This document shows positions 1 through 11,724 of a DNA stretch of 64,000 nt, piece after piece. Every line of letters starts with the position of its first letter. Position 1 is the stretch's first letter. The stretch is from the NCBI GenBank assembly GCA_905178155.1, contig CAJINV010000001.1, positions 734,637-798,636 of the forward strand, read 5' to 3'. The position numbers and the translations under genes are program-made. This stretch comes from Amoebophrya sp. A120 (taxonomy: Eukaryota; Sar; Dinophyceae; Syndiniales; Amoebophryaceae). The notes beneath the pieces are model-generated. The model was not told the DNA's origin. It was given only the letters and a program-made list of their open reading frames with translations, and searched no databases.

Positions 1-11
1 GCGAGTCCAAG

Positions 12-692
12 ATGAGCAACTTGTACCCGCAGTCAGAGCTTGTTCAGTCCGATCATGAAGCGGGGTTTTTAGTTGATCAGGAAGTAGATCTTCAAGAAGA
101 TCATGTGGGGCAGTCCTGCGCAACTGCTTTGCTGAACAACGGCGGCGTGGTTACTAACGTCGGAGGAGATCATGACCACGACCACCAGGATAACTCAACA
201 CCGCTCGCACACCAGCAACGGTTTATTGCTCCTGCGCAAGAAGCGTCGTCGTCGGAAGAGCAGCCGACCGTCGAGGTAGACGTAGGAGATGAGGTGGAAA
301 TCGACCTCCGAGGCATAATCGATCTTTTTCCAGAACAAGTACACCATGCTGCAATGGCAGGAAGGGATAATCATTCGGAACACCAACTTGATGAAGGAAA
401 TTTTTACGTTAGGCACGAATTATCGACTGTAGAAAACCAGTCGAAAAAATTCCTAAACTACCTCCCGGGAGGTGGAACAACTACAAATGCAGACCGAGAT
501 GACGAGAGCGAGACGCCGCTTCACCTCGCTGATCAACAAGTAGATGACCACACAGTTCCTGATATTGCGCCGCCGACGAGAACAACTACGGCAAGCATTG
601 TCAAAACCGCCTATTCCATCGTCGAACGAGAAGTGGGACCAAAATCTCCCATGCACGCTGCCGCCGCAAGGACGCCGCGATTGGTATACTAG
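12..692 (+). CDS. acidic, His-rich hypothetical protein (partial or last exon)
   Basis: An open frame of 226 residues starts with ATG at 12 and stops with TAG at 690-692. It is rich in Asp, Glu, His and Gln with no hydrophobic segment, so a soluble, poorly ordered protein is likely. Composition is clearly coding-like compared with the following 2 kb. I do not recognise a family. The frame is also open upstream of the ATG to the window edge, so this may be the last exon of a longer gene that begins to the left. No introner or GT-AG intron is evident inside it. Confidence 0.4.
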   Translation: MSNLYPQSELVQSDHEAGFLVDQEVDLQEDHVGQSCATALLNNGGVVTNVGGDHDHDHQDNSTPLAHQQRFIAPAQEASSSEEQPTVEVDVGDEVEIDLRGIIDLFPEQVHHAAMAGRDNHSEHQLDEGNFYVRHELSTVENQSKKFLNYLPGGGTTTNADRDDESETPLHLADQQVDDHTVPDIAPPTRTTTASIVKTAYSIVEREVGPKSPMHAAAARTPRLVY

Positions 693-1860
693 TGTGCTAG
701 TCGTTCTTTGATTTTCGCTGCTGCATTCTTCTTTGATTCTTCTTCCATTTTTCGATGCTGCACTCGCACCGTTTTTCGAAGCCTTGTATTCCGTCGTAGC
801 GGTCGTGGTCGATGCATTGTTCCATGTGCCGTGTATTGTTGTACTTCACCTGAGAACAACGCAGCATTGAAATTATCGATCCCTAAACTGTATCAAACTA
901 ACAGATCCTTCATGACCCCGTGACTGCTGCCAAGAAAGAGGTTTCTTCGTGGTCAAGAGAGGAACCCGGCAGTATCAGCCATGAGTACAGCGACCTGCTC
1001 CACGTTCTAAGCTAAAAATATCGCGCTCAAGACAGCTTGTTATATGTTTTGCCCCTGCTCCTGTGGTCAATGTCTTTGCAAGCAGTGCGTAGCTGCTGTG
1101 CGCTGCTGGGGCAGCACTTCTAGATTTATTTCCATACGCACACGACGAGATCAGAATCAGATCCATCTTGTATGCAGAAGGTGAAAATGCATGATGAGCT
1201 GCATGCACTTCCATCTCAATCTCTTCGATTGGTTTTGCCTTGGTACGAGGAACTAGTGGAGGGGGAAGTTTTTTTCACATGACAGGAGGCCGGAAACCAA
1301 AAATTTTGCGGGCCACACTGCGACGCAATTGAGCCGGCGAGCTAGCACTGGATCTTGATGGGAACGGTGCTGCGCTTTTTTTTACAATCAAACTTTCACA
1401 TCTTCGTTCATTTTCCACCCTTGAGTGACATTGGTATGCTCTGAAGCACTTCTTGGATGGTAGTATCAATCAACACTAACACATTGCTGTAGAAGTAGTA
1501 CGAGAGAAATAAGTACCGTTGCTTATGACTGTATATCATGCCAGAATTATATGATAATTGTTTCCGTTTCCTAGAATTTTCTTTTTCGTTCAGTTGCAAA
1601 CAGGCGGAAAGAATTATAGACTGAAATAAATCGAACCGTGTAGAATGAATTTGAGCAGCGATCAGTTCGTGAAATCACAATCCGTTTTTTTTTGTTAGTC
1701 TTTGTTTTTAAGGCTGATTCTTGAGCAGTAGCAGTAGCCATTGCCATGCCATGTCCACCTGTTCACTGTTCTCGCAGCAGTGGTGAAAAGCATCTTCGTC
1801 TTTGTCCCTTTTATCCGGGCAAAACCGAGACGAGAGAGCAAGGACGTGAAACAAAGTGCA

Positions 1861-2002
1861 GCGTGTTGTGCCATCGGTGGCTCGTAGCATGTTTTAATCT
1901 TCGTCCGAAGACTATTAGTACTGTTGTGCCCCGGGTGAGATCGGGGAATCAGGGCAAGTGACAGAGATAAAAGGGGCACGTGCTCCTGAAGTAAGTATTC
2001 CG
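1861..2002 (+). repeat. dispersed intergenic repeat, copy 1
   Basis: This stretch matches 5571-5758 in the same order and orientation: GCGTGTTG near the start, a central cttC-GACCGAAG-like block, GTGACAGA, GGGGCACGTG and a final GTATTCCG. Copies differ by substitutions and small insertions. Both lie upstream of plus-strand genes. Function is unknown; a promoter-associated repeat or an old mobile element are both possible. Confidence 0.6.
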
Positions 2003-2071
2003 ATTACAAGAAGAAGATGAAGACCTGGTAACAGAAGATGAAATAAAAATATTGTCTTATGAATGAAGATC

Positions 2072-2186
2072 AAGATCCGCAAAGTCTGTCAACTTAATGC
2101 TCTGTGGTGATCCGCAAGAGAGTCTGGTCTGTCAACTTAATGAAGATCCGCAAAGTCTGGAACAAATTAATGCTCTGTGGTGATTG
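2072..2186 (+). repeat. short imperfect direct duplication
   Basis: The strings AAGATCCGCAAAGTCTG and TTAATGCTCTGTGGTGAT each occur twice within about 115 bp, indicating a local duplication in non-coding DNA. Confidence 0.6.
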
Positions 2187-2778
2187 TTGGATCTGGATGT
2201 TCGTCATGAGAAGAAAAGCTCTGTGTCCGAAATCTGATCGCCATGGCCCCCCGCTGTCCGGAAAAATATATGTGTGACGATCTCGAGGACTACGGGTAAG
2301 AATAGCTTACAAAATTATAAAAAGCAAGGACTTCATCTTCATCTTCACCTCAAAAGTCATTTTCTGTTGATGCTGATCGGTAGCCCTACTAGCATCTTGA
2401 TCTTTCTTCAACAGACTACGTACGCAGGAGCTCCTCTTGAAGTAAAAACAATTTTTTGTTTACAATTCCAACTTCTCACTGTGTTGCTCTAAAACAAAGT
2501 GCAAATCTTGCCTCTGCCTACTACCAACACTCAAGATTTTTAACTCGAAAAACATCCCTGTAAACAAAATTGCAAGCGCTAAGGTTACGCTGCCTCGCGC
2601 TATTTCGGAAGCTATTTTCTTGTTTTTCTTTTTGTAGTACTCGCGCCCGCGCGCTACTAAATCTTACTAATATCAATTACTTTTTCATGGCATCGCCAAT
2701 TCGGTAGTAAAAGACTTTACATCAAGCGTTTTCAAATTCATACACCTCAAAATAGAGACCGGCGCAAGTTACAACATC

Positions 2779-4584
2779 ATGGTGTGGAAGAAGATGGCCC
2801 CGTGTGTTTCGTGGAATTTCGTCGCGGCCTTGTTCGTCCTGGTAGCGGTTGAGAATGGCGCATTCTGTGGGTGCCAAGCGTTGGAGCTCCAGGTTGGCAT
2901 GAATGCTATTCGGCGCCGCGGTAGTCGGTGTCGGAGTGGTCGGCATCATCACGCTGCTCATCGTCCCGCCTCCAGCAGTAGCAGCAGTGTACCCAATCCG
3001 GATGCCGCAAATCATGGGCAGACCACTCAGAGTGCAACCAGCGACCTAGAGGACTTCTTCGCCCCTATCCCGCTCCACTCGGGAGGAGCAGGACCACGAG
3101 GAGGGGCGCGGGAAGGGGCGTCTAGCGCTAGTAGCAGTAGTACTAGCACACGAACTCCGAAAGCCGTAAGAACGCCTTCGCAGGATCACCATGAAGATGC
3201 GCCGCCGGCCGGGGACGCAATTCGCCGGGAACACCCTCTTGAACCTGTTGGCGCGCGGCTGGCGTATTCTGCAGATTTTGCAAATCTCCTCGCCCAGAAA
3301 ACGCTTTATGACGCGACAACTGCCGGCCGGCGCACCATGCCCGTTACGGCAGCTGCCGGACCGCGAGCTCCACAAGGGTCACCCTCCCAGGGTCGCCAGG
3401 TTACAGCACCGAAGGCGATGGGAATTGCAGCTGTTGGAGAGGAGCGCCTAGGGACAGTGGGTCTGGGGTCCTTTTTGACTGAGGATGGAAAGGCATGCCT
3501 AGCCATGGCCGGGCGCGGCTGGCCGTGGACCGCCCGCAACGAGACTGAGCGCTTGGAACTTTCTGCGAAATTGATGATTGTCACCTTTGCGCGGAACTTT
3601 CTGCAGAGCCTGCTGGCGTACCGCCCTGAAGAGAGGCCGCACAGCCACGGGTTTGGCCGTCGAGTACAGGGGGAGCCGAGCGCAAGCGAAAGGCGGGTCG
3701 GTCCTCATTTGTCGCCGCAAGAGCTCTTGCTCACGGTTCCGCAGCATGGGCCGTGGATGCATGAGTACACTCCGAACCAGGTGCCCCGCCAGGGGTTTCC
3801 ACCGATAACGGAAGAGGGGCTCTCGGCAGCTCTGCTCCGAGGCCGACCATTTTTCAAGCCGCCCGTTGCGATGTGGCGCAGTGGTTTCGTGATTGATGAA
3901 GCTGAACAAGAAGACAGCGCGCTGGAGGGGCCGGTCCGAAGGAAAGCTACAACCTCCGTTGTTTTTCGCCTCGAGAGCCGGGAACAAGTCAGCTACTACC
4001 GAACGGTCGACTACGACCGGGGCGAAAATCAACCCGACTATAGGCCGCGGCCGCAATATGCACAGCTTGTTGACGACGCTGGGCAGCCCGATGAGCGTTC
4101 ATACGTTCGTGTTACGAAGCCGAAGTTTGTCGCTGAGTTTGAATTCACGCTCAACACGACTCCAGGGAACAACGAAGTGGCCGAACTTGCGAGGGCCGAC
4201 ATCCTGCTACGGCACGCGCCCTCCGAGCCTTGTGACCGCAGCCAGGCAACGCAAATGTGGGCGTCGCGGGTCGTCATCGCTCCTGCGCTAGTAGGACCAC
4301 GAGTGCCTCCCGGTGCCGGTCCTGACGATAATTATTTCTGTACCGCCGTGGACGGGGACCACCGCCGCAAATTTGCGGGCTACTCGGACCCCACAGCTGA
4401 CTTTCCAGCTCCGACATCGGGCAAGCGCTATCGTATCCAAAATTGCTCCTTTGAGGAAATGGGAGGCGTTCTCGGGGCGGGGATTGGGTTTGGGGAGAGG
4501 AGCCTGTATGCGCCGCCGGAGGTGACTCGAAAACCGGAATTCGGCGAAGCACTACACAACATGAACGAGAACTATTTCGCATAA
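2779..4584 (+). CDS. secreted hypothetical protein, 601 aa
   Basis: A single uninterrupted frame runs from ATG 2779 to TAA 4582-4584. Residues 1 to about 35 look like a signal peptide: a basic start, a hydrophobic run (WNFVAALFVLVAV) and small residues with cysteines after it, so secretion or entry to the endomembrane system is inferred. Residues about 45-110 are Ser/Arg/His-rich low complexity. The C-terminal half (about 370-600) is more structured, with Tyr-rich stretches and a few cysteines (EPCD, YFCT, QNCSF) that could form disulfides. I recognise no family. It carries no introner, unlike the next gene. The dispersed repeat 1861-2002 lies about 0.8 kb upstream. Confidence 0.75.
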   Translation: MVWKKMAPCVSWNFVAALFVLVAVENGAFCGCQALELQVGMNAIRRRGSRCRSGRHHHAAHRPASSSSSSVPNPDAANHGQTTQSATSDLEDFFAPIPLHSGGAGPRGGAREGASSASSSSTSTRTPKAVRTPSQDHHEDAPPAGDAIRREHPLEPVGARLAYSADFANLLAQKTLYDATTAGRRTMPVTAAAGPRAPQGSPSQGRQVTAPKAMGIAAVGEERLGTVGLGSFLTEDGKACLAMAGRGWPWTARNETERLELSAKLMIVTFARNFLQSLLAYRPEERPHSHGFGRRVQGEPSASERRVGPHLSPQELLLTVPQHGPWMHEYTPNQVPRQGFPPITEEGLSAALLRGRPFFKPPVAMWRSGFVIDEAEQEDSALEGPVRRKATTSVVFRLESREQVSYYRTVDYDRGENQPDYRPRPQYAQLVDDAGQPDERSYVRVTKPKFVAEFEFTLNTTPGNNEVAELARADILLRHAPSEPCDRSQATQMWASRVVIAPALVGPRVPPGAGPDDNYFCTAVDGDHRRKFAGYSDPTADFPAPTSGKRYRIQNCSFEEMGGVLGAGIGFGERSLYAPPEVTRKPEFGEALHNMNENYFA

Positions 4585-6133
4585 GTGCAGCAATATTTGA
4601 TACTTTTTGTTGGTGTGGTGATGTTTTGCATTTCATTTTTTTTTTCTGCGGTTTTGCTTTTGTTTCCTTAATTTTATTTAATTGACTATTCGTTATCTTA
4701 TGTTTATTGTCTGACTTTGTTTTCTCCCCACAGCTCCTAAAGTTGTGTCTGTTTCTTGACGATTTTGCCTTGCAAAAGCTGGAGGTTTTGGAACATTCAT
4801 TGCATCTCGTGTTACACTAAAATTTTCAAGCATTCATTAGCTATACTAGCTTAGAAAGAAGGAGAAGCACTTCCTGACAAAAACACCTATGGTGGAAGTA
4901 GATGGTAGGCGCCCTTCCGAGCCAGTAGCGGAACGGCGCAAGTAGTGATTGTATAATGATCTTCGAAGGCGCATCAAGTAGTGTTTGTATAATGATTTGA
5001 ACATCACTCTAACTTTGGATTTTAAGTGTAGTTTTTTAACAACAACATGATCATCAACGAGAAAGGTCGAGAAAAGTAGTAGAAAGAGGAAACGAACAAA
5101 GAATCGTAGTTGTAGCCAGATTTTGTTATTTTTCTTTGAGTTAGCAGGTAGTCTTATTCCCGTTTATTTTTGAAGAGAGCACAAGAGCAGTCGCAGTTCC
5201 AGTTTTTTCAGCGCTTGTTCTGGTGCAAAAGGGGACTTTTATTGAAATAGCGCTAGTAGAGAAAAAAGGCGAGTAAACGCGTTCCCACCTTGACGCATAA
5301 ATACAAACAAACCAACATCTTCGAAGGCCAGTGATTTTTGGGTGTAGTAGTACTGTAGGATGTGTACTGTACGATGATCTTCATCATATTCATAGGCCGC
5401 TGTCTTTTGGGTGCACTGGCCAACAATAACGATCGAAGACGTTGGGTCAACATGTATGATGATGGAATTATTTTTGGACTGAAAAAAGCAGAAGGTGAAG
5501 GTGTATTAGAGAATGAAACGAGGTTCACGAGGACATCACCGTGCTGAATTTTGTTCCGGCAGTTCGCGCTAGCGTGTTGCGCCGTCGGTGGGTCGTAGTA
5601 CTTAGCATGTTCAAATCTTCCGACCGAAGTAGACTTCTAGTAGTAGTGCGTATTGTTGCGCGTCGTGTGGTCAGTATCGCGATCATCGCGTCGTGAAATC
5701 AGGAGGGCGAGTGACAGATATTTTCATAAATTGGGGCACGTGCAGCGAAAGTATTCCGCTCATTTCGGTGGGTCTGGGTGTAGTCAGAAAAATGCAGGTC
5801 GTGTTAAAAGCATCACATGTTGTGTGTCGTTGGTTCGAAAACTGGGCTGAATCCATTCCTTTTCCTACATAAATGTGAATCCATAAAAGAAAAAGAACAA
5901 CACTGGTGCAGTTTTTGTTTGGGTTTCATCATCTTTAGGAAACAAGAGTGTATTTGATAGTTGGGCTTCACTTGATTGAAATTTCCTCGACGTTTATTTT
6001 CACGAGATCCACAACTCTCGAATATATTCAAATTGTAGCACCTTCCGAGGACCGCGGTCAAAGGAAAAACAGACGAGTTCGTGCCAGTAATAAACCCTTG
6101 TCATTCGATTTGTTCTCAAAGTATTGAGACAAA
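4585..6133. other. intergenic spacer with second copy of dispersed repeat
   Basis: T-rich 3' flank after the secreted-protein gene, then no supported gene. A short near-repeat (AAGTAGTGnTTGTATAATGAT) occurs twice between about 4938 and 5000. The dispersed repeat copy 2 lies at 5571-5758. Confidence 0.5.
5571..5758 (+). repeat. dispersed intergenic repeat, copy 2
   Basis: Second copy of the repeat at 1861-2002, longer by small insertions, about 375 bp upstream of the MAP kinase start codon. Shared landmarks are GCGTGTTG, AGCATGTT, GTGACAGA, GGGGCACGTG and GTATTCCG. Confidence 0.6.
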
Positions 6134-9100
6134 ATGGGCAAGCAGACCGCGCTCTTTCCGCTGGACCCGGAGAAGTATGAGTTCAACCGCGTGCTGGGCT
6201 CCGGGTCGTACGGTGCGGTGCAGTCCTGGAAGCACCTCGGGTACGGCATGTCCTTTGCGGCGAAGCGCATCTCGAATGCCTTCGACGAGTTTCTGATCTG
6301 CCGCCGCACGCTGCGTATGCATTGCAAAAATGTCTGGGCCTGGAAACCTGTGATGCTAATTTGCGGATGACAAGCCACTACCCATAGATATGGGAACACG
6401 CATGACAAGTTTCCGAGCAACTAGGTGTTGCCTGAACTGCATCAGAAACTGCGTTTTTGCATTACAAAAAAGCAGCGCGGTAGCGCAACATGCATGACAG
6501 ATCTTCGTCTCCTGTCAGCAGAGCATTACAAGTCTTGCAATCTCCCAGACCCAGACATATTTGCAGTGGATACTGGGCGAGATCCGGTTGATGCGGCACT
6601 TCAAGCACGAGAACATCATCGGGATCTGCGACGTGTTATCAACTGCAAATATGTCTAGGTCTGGAAGAGTGCAGACATTTGTGATGCAGTGTTTGCGCGA
6701 CCCAGATCGTCTGGCATGCAAGCCCTAGCATCACAGGTCTGGAGCAGGAGTCCCGATGCCTAATCCGCATGACAAGTTCCCGTTTTCTGTTTCAAGAAGT
6801 GGGGCCCTTTGCTGGCCATGCATGACAGATTTTGGCATGGTGTAGACTTCGCATCACAAATTAACTCGAAGCCTTCCAGACCCAGGCAATATTTGCAATG
6901 CATACATGTTTACCCAAGAGGCCGAGCGGCCGGACCCGGAGAAGACCGAGCGCAACCGCAAACTGGGCTACAGCGCCCCGAAGCTGGACCTCTACCTCTT
7001 CTCCCAGTTGATGGACCACGACCTGGACATGTGGATCCGCGCCAGCTACAAGAAGCAGCACACCGTGGCCCAGGACGCCAAGAAGATCCGGTCCTACACG
7101 CACCAGATGCTGCTGGGGCTCAAGTTTCTGCACAAGGGGCACGTGATCCACCGCGATCTGAAGCCCGCGAACGTGTTTATCAGTGACAAGGGGGTGCTCA
7201 AGATCGGCGACCTCGGCCTGGCGCGCAGCATCGACCTGGACGCGAAGGGTGATCCGCTGTACCCGGACGCGGAGGCCTTGACCGAGTACGTGGTGACCCG
7301 GTGGTACCGCGCTCCGGAGATCATGCTGCTGCGCGGCTGCTACGGCCCCGTCTGCGACGTGTGGGCGGTCGGGTGCATCCTGGCGGAGATGTTCTCGCGC
7401 AAGGTGCTGCTCCCGGGCAGCGGGGGGTACGACCAGATGCTGCGCATCATGCGCGTCACGGGCGTCTACCCGTCTACCTCCTGGTTGAACAACACCACCG
7501 GTATAAAATTTGTTGTACAAGAACTTTAACTACCAAGTGCTCGCAAAAAGAACATTGAAGATTCTACTTAGACAAGGACACTGAAGTAGATTCTATTTTT
7601 TTATGCAAGGCGCCGCATCTGTTTCTATTGTCCACATTTTTCCATTGATCCTTTTTTCGTCACCTTCTAATAGAAACGCCGGACCCGTACGCGCGGCGTA
7701 GTCGCATCGACAAGCACAGCGGAGACGAGGGCGAAAAGATCGTGAACCGTATCTCCGTATCCAGTGCAATAATATGTCATCTGGGTCTAACTAGAGAGGT
7801 GCAGAGCCAGAAGCTTGTCTTGCAGGTTTGGCGCAGGCCTGATGAAGATGCCTGTCCCGCTTGAGAAATCGATGCGCTATATTCTGATTTTTGTGTAATA
7901 GGAGTTTATTGCAGCGTCACAAGTTTGCATCCTCCCAGACCCAGATCGGTATTATTTGCAGTCCATACTCCGGCGAGGTCCTGCAGCGGTACCCCCACAT
8001 TTTGAACCACCGCGACGCCGGGTCCGTCGACAAGGCCTTCAAGCAGATGCCGTGGCAGTACCCGGGGGACCGTCCCTCGTACAACTACGAGGTGATTGAC
8101 CTGCCGCGGGACGTGATGGACCGCATGGGCGAGCTGTCCGGGAACGAGAGCACCATGGCCAAGGACCTGTGCATGAAGATGCTCCAGTACTCCCCCGACA
8201 TCCGCATGACGGTGGATGAGGCGCTGGCGCACCCCTACCTGACCACGGACCCGGTAATTGTGCAGAAGAATGGCAAGGCCGAGATGGAGGTGGAGAACGT
8301 GAAAAAGATCGACATGTCCTACGACCAGCAGTACGACAACCGCGGTATGAGCTCCAAGGACGTGCCCGCGGAGAACCGGAAGAAGTTGGCCAAGCAGCTG
8401 CTGGAAGAGGTAGAGGATTTCCGGCGCTGGCAGAAGCAGCAGTTTATGCCGCAAAAAGAAGCAGACAGGGCATATTTGTGATGCAAAAGTAAACTCACAG
8501 GAAAATCTGTCATGGGCGACCACATGTATAGCTCGTTGCTTAAGACACGCGAAGAGAAATCTACTTTTTGTGTTGTATATCTTTTTGCACCACTGCCTGT
8601 CTTTTTGTTTTTCTGTGGGATACAATTCAAATTGAAGGTCGAGGAGAAGAAAAAAAAGCAGGAACAACTGCAGGCGGCCCAGCTGCAGCAGCAGCAGATG
8701 GCGAGCGCGGAATACGATCAATCGAACAGCACGGCGGACAGGTGGCAAGTTTGTTTTCGTTTTGCGCTGCATGCAATAACTGACTATGTATGATTCAAAA
8801 CATCAAAATCAATATCAAATTCATCAACATCTCTCTGCAGGCAGCGCGTGTCCCGCACCATCTTGGCCACGCAGCAGGGCGCGGAACGGCGATCCTTGGT
8901 GGAGCAAGTGAGCAAGGGACTGATCTCGAACTCGACCAAGAAACACATCTCCCCCGCGGATCAGTCGACGGCGACCAACTCGGCAAACACTTCGGCCGCG
9001 ACTTCGATGGCGCACTCGCGCAGCAACTCCATTTCCATGGTCCCGGCGGACGCGGTGATGCAGCAGCAGGCCTTGCAGTACAGCAGTGCGGCGAACTTCG

Positions 9101-10087
9101 GTCGCGCCTGGGCGGAGCACGGCGGGAGCGGGGCCGGAGGGAACCACCCGCACCCCTACCAACTGCCGAACAACCACGGGGGACCGAGTTCCTCCCGCCC
9201 GCAGTCTGCGTCAAACGTCGACGCGAGCGGAATGACCACGACCTACAACGGGCGGCCGGCGCTGCAGAGCACGAGCCGCGCGCCCGTGGTCCTGCAGCAG
9301 AACAACTACCATAATGGCTACCAGCAGGATATCATATGTAAAAACGTCCCCACCCCATAGTCAAGTTGGGAACTTAGCAACACAAATCCAGAAGTTTTGG
9401 GAGCCACGCATGACAACTTGCAGTCCGTAGCGTAGTGCATGTTAGCAAGGACCATCGCATCACAAATCCATCTGCTTATCCTGTTTACAGCATCACAAAT
9501 TCGAAAACGCGATTGGTAATGCCTTGCATGGACATGCGCATTACAAATCTTCCTGTCATCGCAAATCTGCAAGACAACTATGGGGTGGGGACGTTTTTAC
9601 ATAGGATACAGGAAAACGCAAACTACCAGCAGGCTTGGGACCCGCACGCATCCTCCGCGTCCGGGCAGCACCAGATGGTGGATCATCAGCAGGATTTGTT
9701 TTCCAAGTTTCATATCCCGCGTAAAGAAGACGTCCTGTTCAGCTAGCGCAGCCGGAGCCGCATGACAAATTTAAAAGTTTGTTCCGATTCTAGCACGACA
9801 AGCTCCCAGATTAGAGCCTCACAAGATGCCTGTCACATATGGCTGCGCATGAGAAACATTTTTTTTGGGCATCATGCAGATTCGCATGGCAAGAAGTCTG
9901 AGGTACTAGGGACGTTCTTTTACACAGGATATTCCATGCTGCGGCGAACAGCAACTTGCGCTCCCGGGAAAACTACTACGTGGAAAAGATGAACCGACCC
10001 TACTCTTCGCAGCAGAGCTACGGGGAGCAAGATGCGAAAGCCGCGAACCGCGCTTACCGTTATGATCATCAGGGAAACCGGGCGTAA
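6134..10087 (+). CDS. ERK-type MAP kinase with long C-terminal extension, nine exons
   Basis: CMGC-group Ser/Thr kinase of the MAPK family. Exons: 6134-6315, 6578-6636, 6910-7500, 7674-7757, 7973-8444, 8628-8741, 8841-9329, 9614-9712 and 9937-10087, summing to 2241 nt (746 aa) in frame. Visible motifs: glycine loop GSGSYGAV (about 22-29), ATP lysine in AAKRI (K44), HRDLKPANVF (about 160), DLGLAR in place of the usual DFG, and activation segment TEYVVTRWYRAPE (about 205), whose TEY marks the ERK class. Residues after about 460 are Gln/Ser/Asn-rich and probably disordered. Six introns are introners; 7501-7673 and 8742-8840 are ordinary GT-AG introns. Removing each introner plus one 5-bp duplication restores conserved kinase sequence (TLREIRLM across the first). 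A regulatory role in signalling is inferred from the family. Confidence 0.93.
6316..6572 (+). mobile_element. introner, family A (MAP kinase intron 1)
   Basis: Begins TATGCATTGCAAAAATGTCT and ends in the inverted counterpart CCCAGACATATTTGCAGTGG-ATA. Flanks are CTGCG and CTGGG (4 of 5 match). Retaining the first copy gives L-R-E-I-R, as expected for a MAPK; retaining the second would give Gly for Arg. Confidence 0.9.
6637..6904 (+). mobile_element. introner, family A (MAP kinase intron 2)
   Basis: Begins TATCAACTGCAAATATGTCT and ends ATTTGCAATGCATA. Flanking 5-bp copies are CGTGT and CATGT (4 of 5). Removal joins ICDV to FTQE in frame. Confidence 0.9.
7758..7967 (+). mobile_element. introner, family A, diverged (MAP kinase intron 4)
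   Basis: Begins TATCCAGTGCAATAATATGT and ends TATTTGCAGTCCATA. Exact target duplication CTCCG on both sides. Removal joins RIS to GEVLQRY. Confidence 0.95.
8445..8622 (+). mobile_element. introner, family G (MAP kinase intron 5)
   Basis: Begins TATGCCGCAAAAAGAAGCAG and carries the inverted partner CTGCCTGTCTTTTTG before its GGGATA end. Flanks CAGTT and CAATT (4 of 5). The terminal type matches 14986-15078. Confidence 0.88.
9330..9608 (+). mobile_element. introner, family H (MAP kinase intron 7)
   Basis: Has about 31-bp terminal inverted repeats with one mismatch: TATCATATGTAAAAACGTCC at the left and the complement at the right. Exact target duplication CAGGA. Removal joins GYQQ to ENANYQQ. 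Confidence 0.96.
9713..9931 (+). mobile_element. introner, family H (MAP kinase intron 8)
   Basis: Begins TATCCCGCGTAAAGAAGACG and ends with GGACGTTCTTTTACACAGGA-TA. Flanks TTTCA and TTCCA (4 of 5). Same terminal type as the neighbour at 9330-9608 but more diverged. Confidence 0.9.
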
Positions 10088-11724
10088 GCTAGAAGCGATG
10101 TTGTGGTTGTGGTATAAAAAGATAACTTGAAGAAGTTGTATTTGTAGTTTCGTGGTTTTTAGCACTAGCAGGTACTAATATCCATATTTGTTGTAGTTCC
10201 ACCTAGTTGAGACTTGACTAGGGAGCCGACGAGAGTTACACTTACAGCTGACCTAGTACTACTTGTTGTTTTCGACAACCTATTCATTGCAGTTTCAATT
10301 TTCGAATTTTATGTTTCACGTTTTATTGTGCACACACTGACTAGCATGGATTTTAGCGGTTCCAATCTTCCTCTTACCTTCCGGGACCATACTATGATCG
10401 GAGGAGGAGCTGCAGCTAAAAAAAAAAATGACTTCCACGCAAGTATTAAAGATTAAGATTTTTTATGGCTTTTGATGTCGTTGTTGCTTCGTACAAATTT
10501 TTTTTATCACATACCTTCAGTTTATATTGACGCAAAATGAGAATTTCAAATACAGACACAATCCAACTCGTTATGCTCGTCCGTGAAGATGTAAAATGCT
10601 TTTTTGTGCCAAATCTCGAATTATAACCAAAACCATTGTAGCTACTTCTTGTGCGTATACTTCTCAAATAAACTCATGTTTTTACGACACCATCGGCGTC
10701 CGCGAAAGCAGGAGACTGTAGCGGCAAAAATACAGCGAAAATAGAAATGTAGAAGATGAGTTTCAACATGCCCAACTCATTCAGATTCAATTTTGGACAG
10801 GGACCAACGAAACAAATCATGTCAGCAGCTGCCCATCGTGGAAGCAAAAAAGATATCACAGGAGAGACCGCGCCGTGAGGTTTTCTCTAGCCATGTGGCA
10901 TTGGCATATGACAAAAAACAGATTGCATGATAAACGAATCTTCATCTTCAGTATCTATATCACTTTTACCAGTTTCAGTGATGGAAATGGATGGAACGAT
11001 ATTTGAAGAGTTCGATTTGGCAGTCTAACCACACGGCTATGACAACACACATGCGGCTTGTTATGAATGATGAGTTTCAACATTTAAAAAAACGCATAAT
11101 TGATGCGTGGCCTGTTGGTTTCTCACGACCGATTCCTGTGTTTTCGAGGTGAAAAATGCGTGTTCTCGAGTTGATCATGATTGTTTGGTATGAGACACAG
11201 ATTGACCTTCAGCAGGTACTAAAAAATCGAAGCGCCAAAAAATGGGTATCCCCTAAAATCGTTCTTTGTCGCGCCGGGAAATGTCCCCTGAAATCGTTCT
11301 TCGTTGCACCGGGAGGATTGAAATAGATGAAGACTGTTTTCTTTTTGTCATAGTCAACTTTGATTTTCATTTTCGTCAAACAATGTCGTGCTCGTGGGTG
11401 GTCGTATTCTACGAAAGTGACTATATTATTGCAAAAGTATATTAGATTCTGTAAAAACGCAGACAAGCGCAATTGTATCGCACTAAGCCTTTGAATTTTG
11501 ATATTCAGTGGAGGACAAGCTGAAAGTAAACGAGCAAAAAGAATGCTAGGATAGTGAGCAACGAATGAATCAAAATCAATCCACTGTAGCGGAAAATTTT
11601 TGAAAATGATTTCTTTTTTCGTCTGAGAAAAATGAAACATGTCTTTTTTCGTCTGCGAGAAAAGACAACAGATTTACAATCGCCCGCGTGCTGTCACCAG
11701 CATCTCTACTTTGAATCTTCAGTG
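10088..11724. other. intergenic spacer, no feature recognised
   Basis: No supported gene. Open frames are short and AT-rich on both strands. GTCCCCTGAAATCGTTCTT-like strings near 11250 and 11280 form a small local duplication. Confidence 0.5.

Larger units (their letters stand above)
693..2778. other. intergenic spacer with one copy of a dispersed repeat
   Basis: No convincing gene is seen: open frames are short, overlap on both strands and lack domain-like sequence. It holds the 1861-2002 dispersed repeat and a short duplicated block at 2072-2186. Confidence 0.5.

Noticed and set aside
6861-7520. 219-codon minus-strand frame opposite the MAP kinase
   Set aside because: Shadow of the kinase exon; its His/Val/Leu-rich translation mirrors GC-rich third positions of the real gene.
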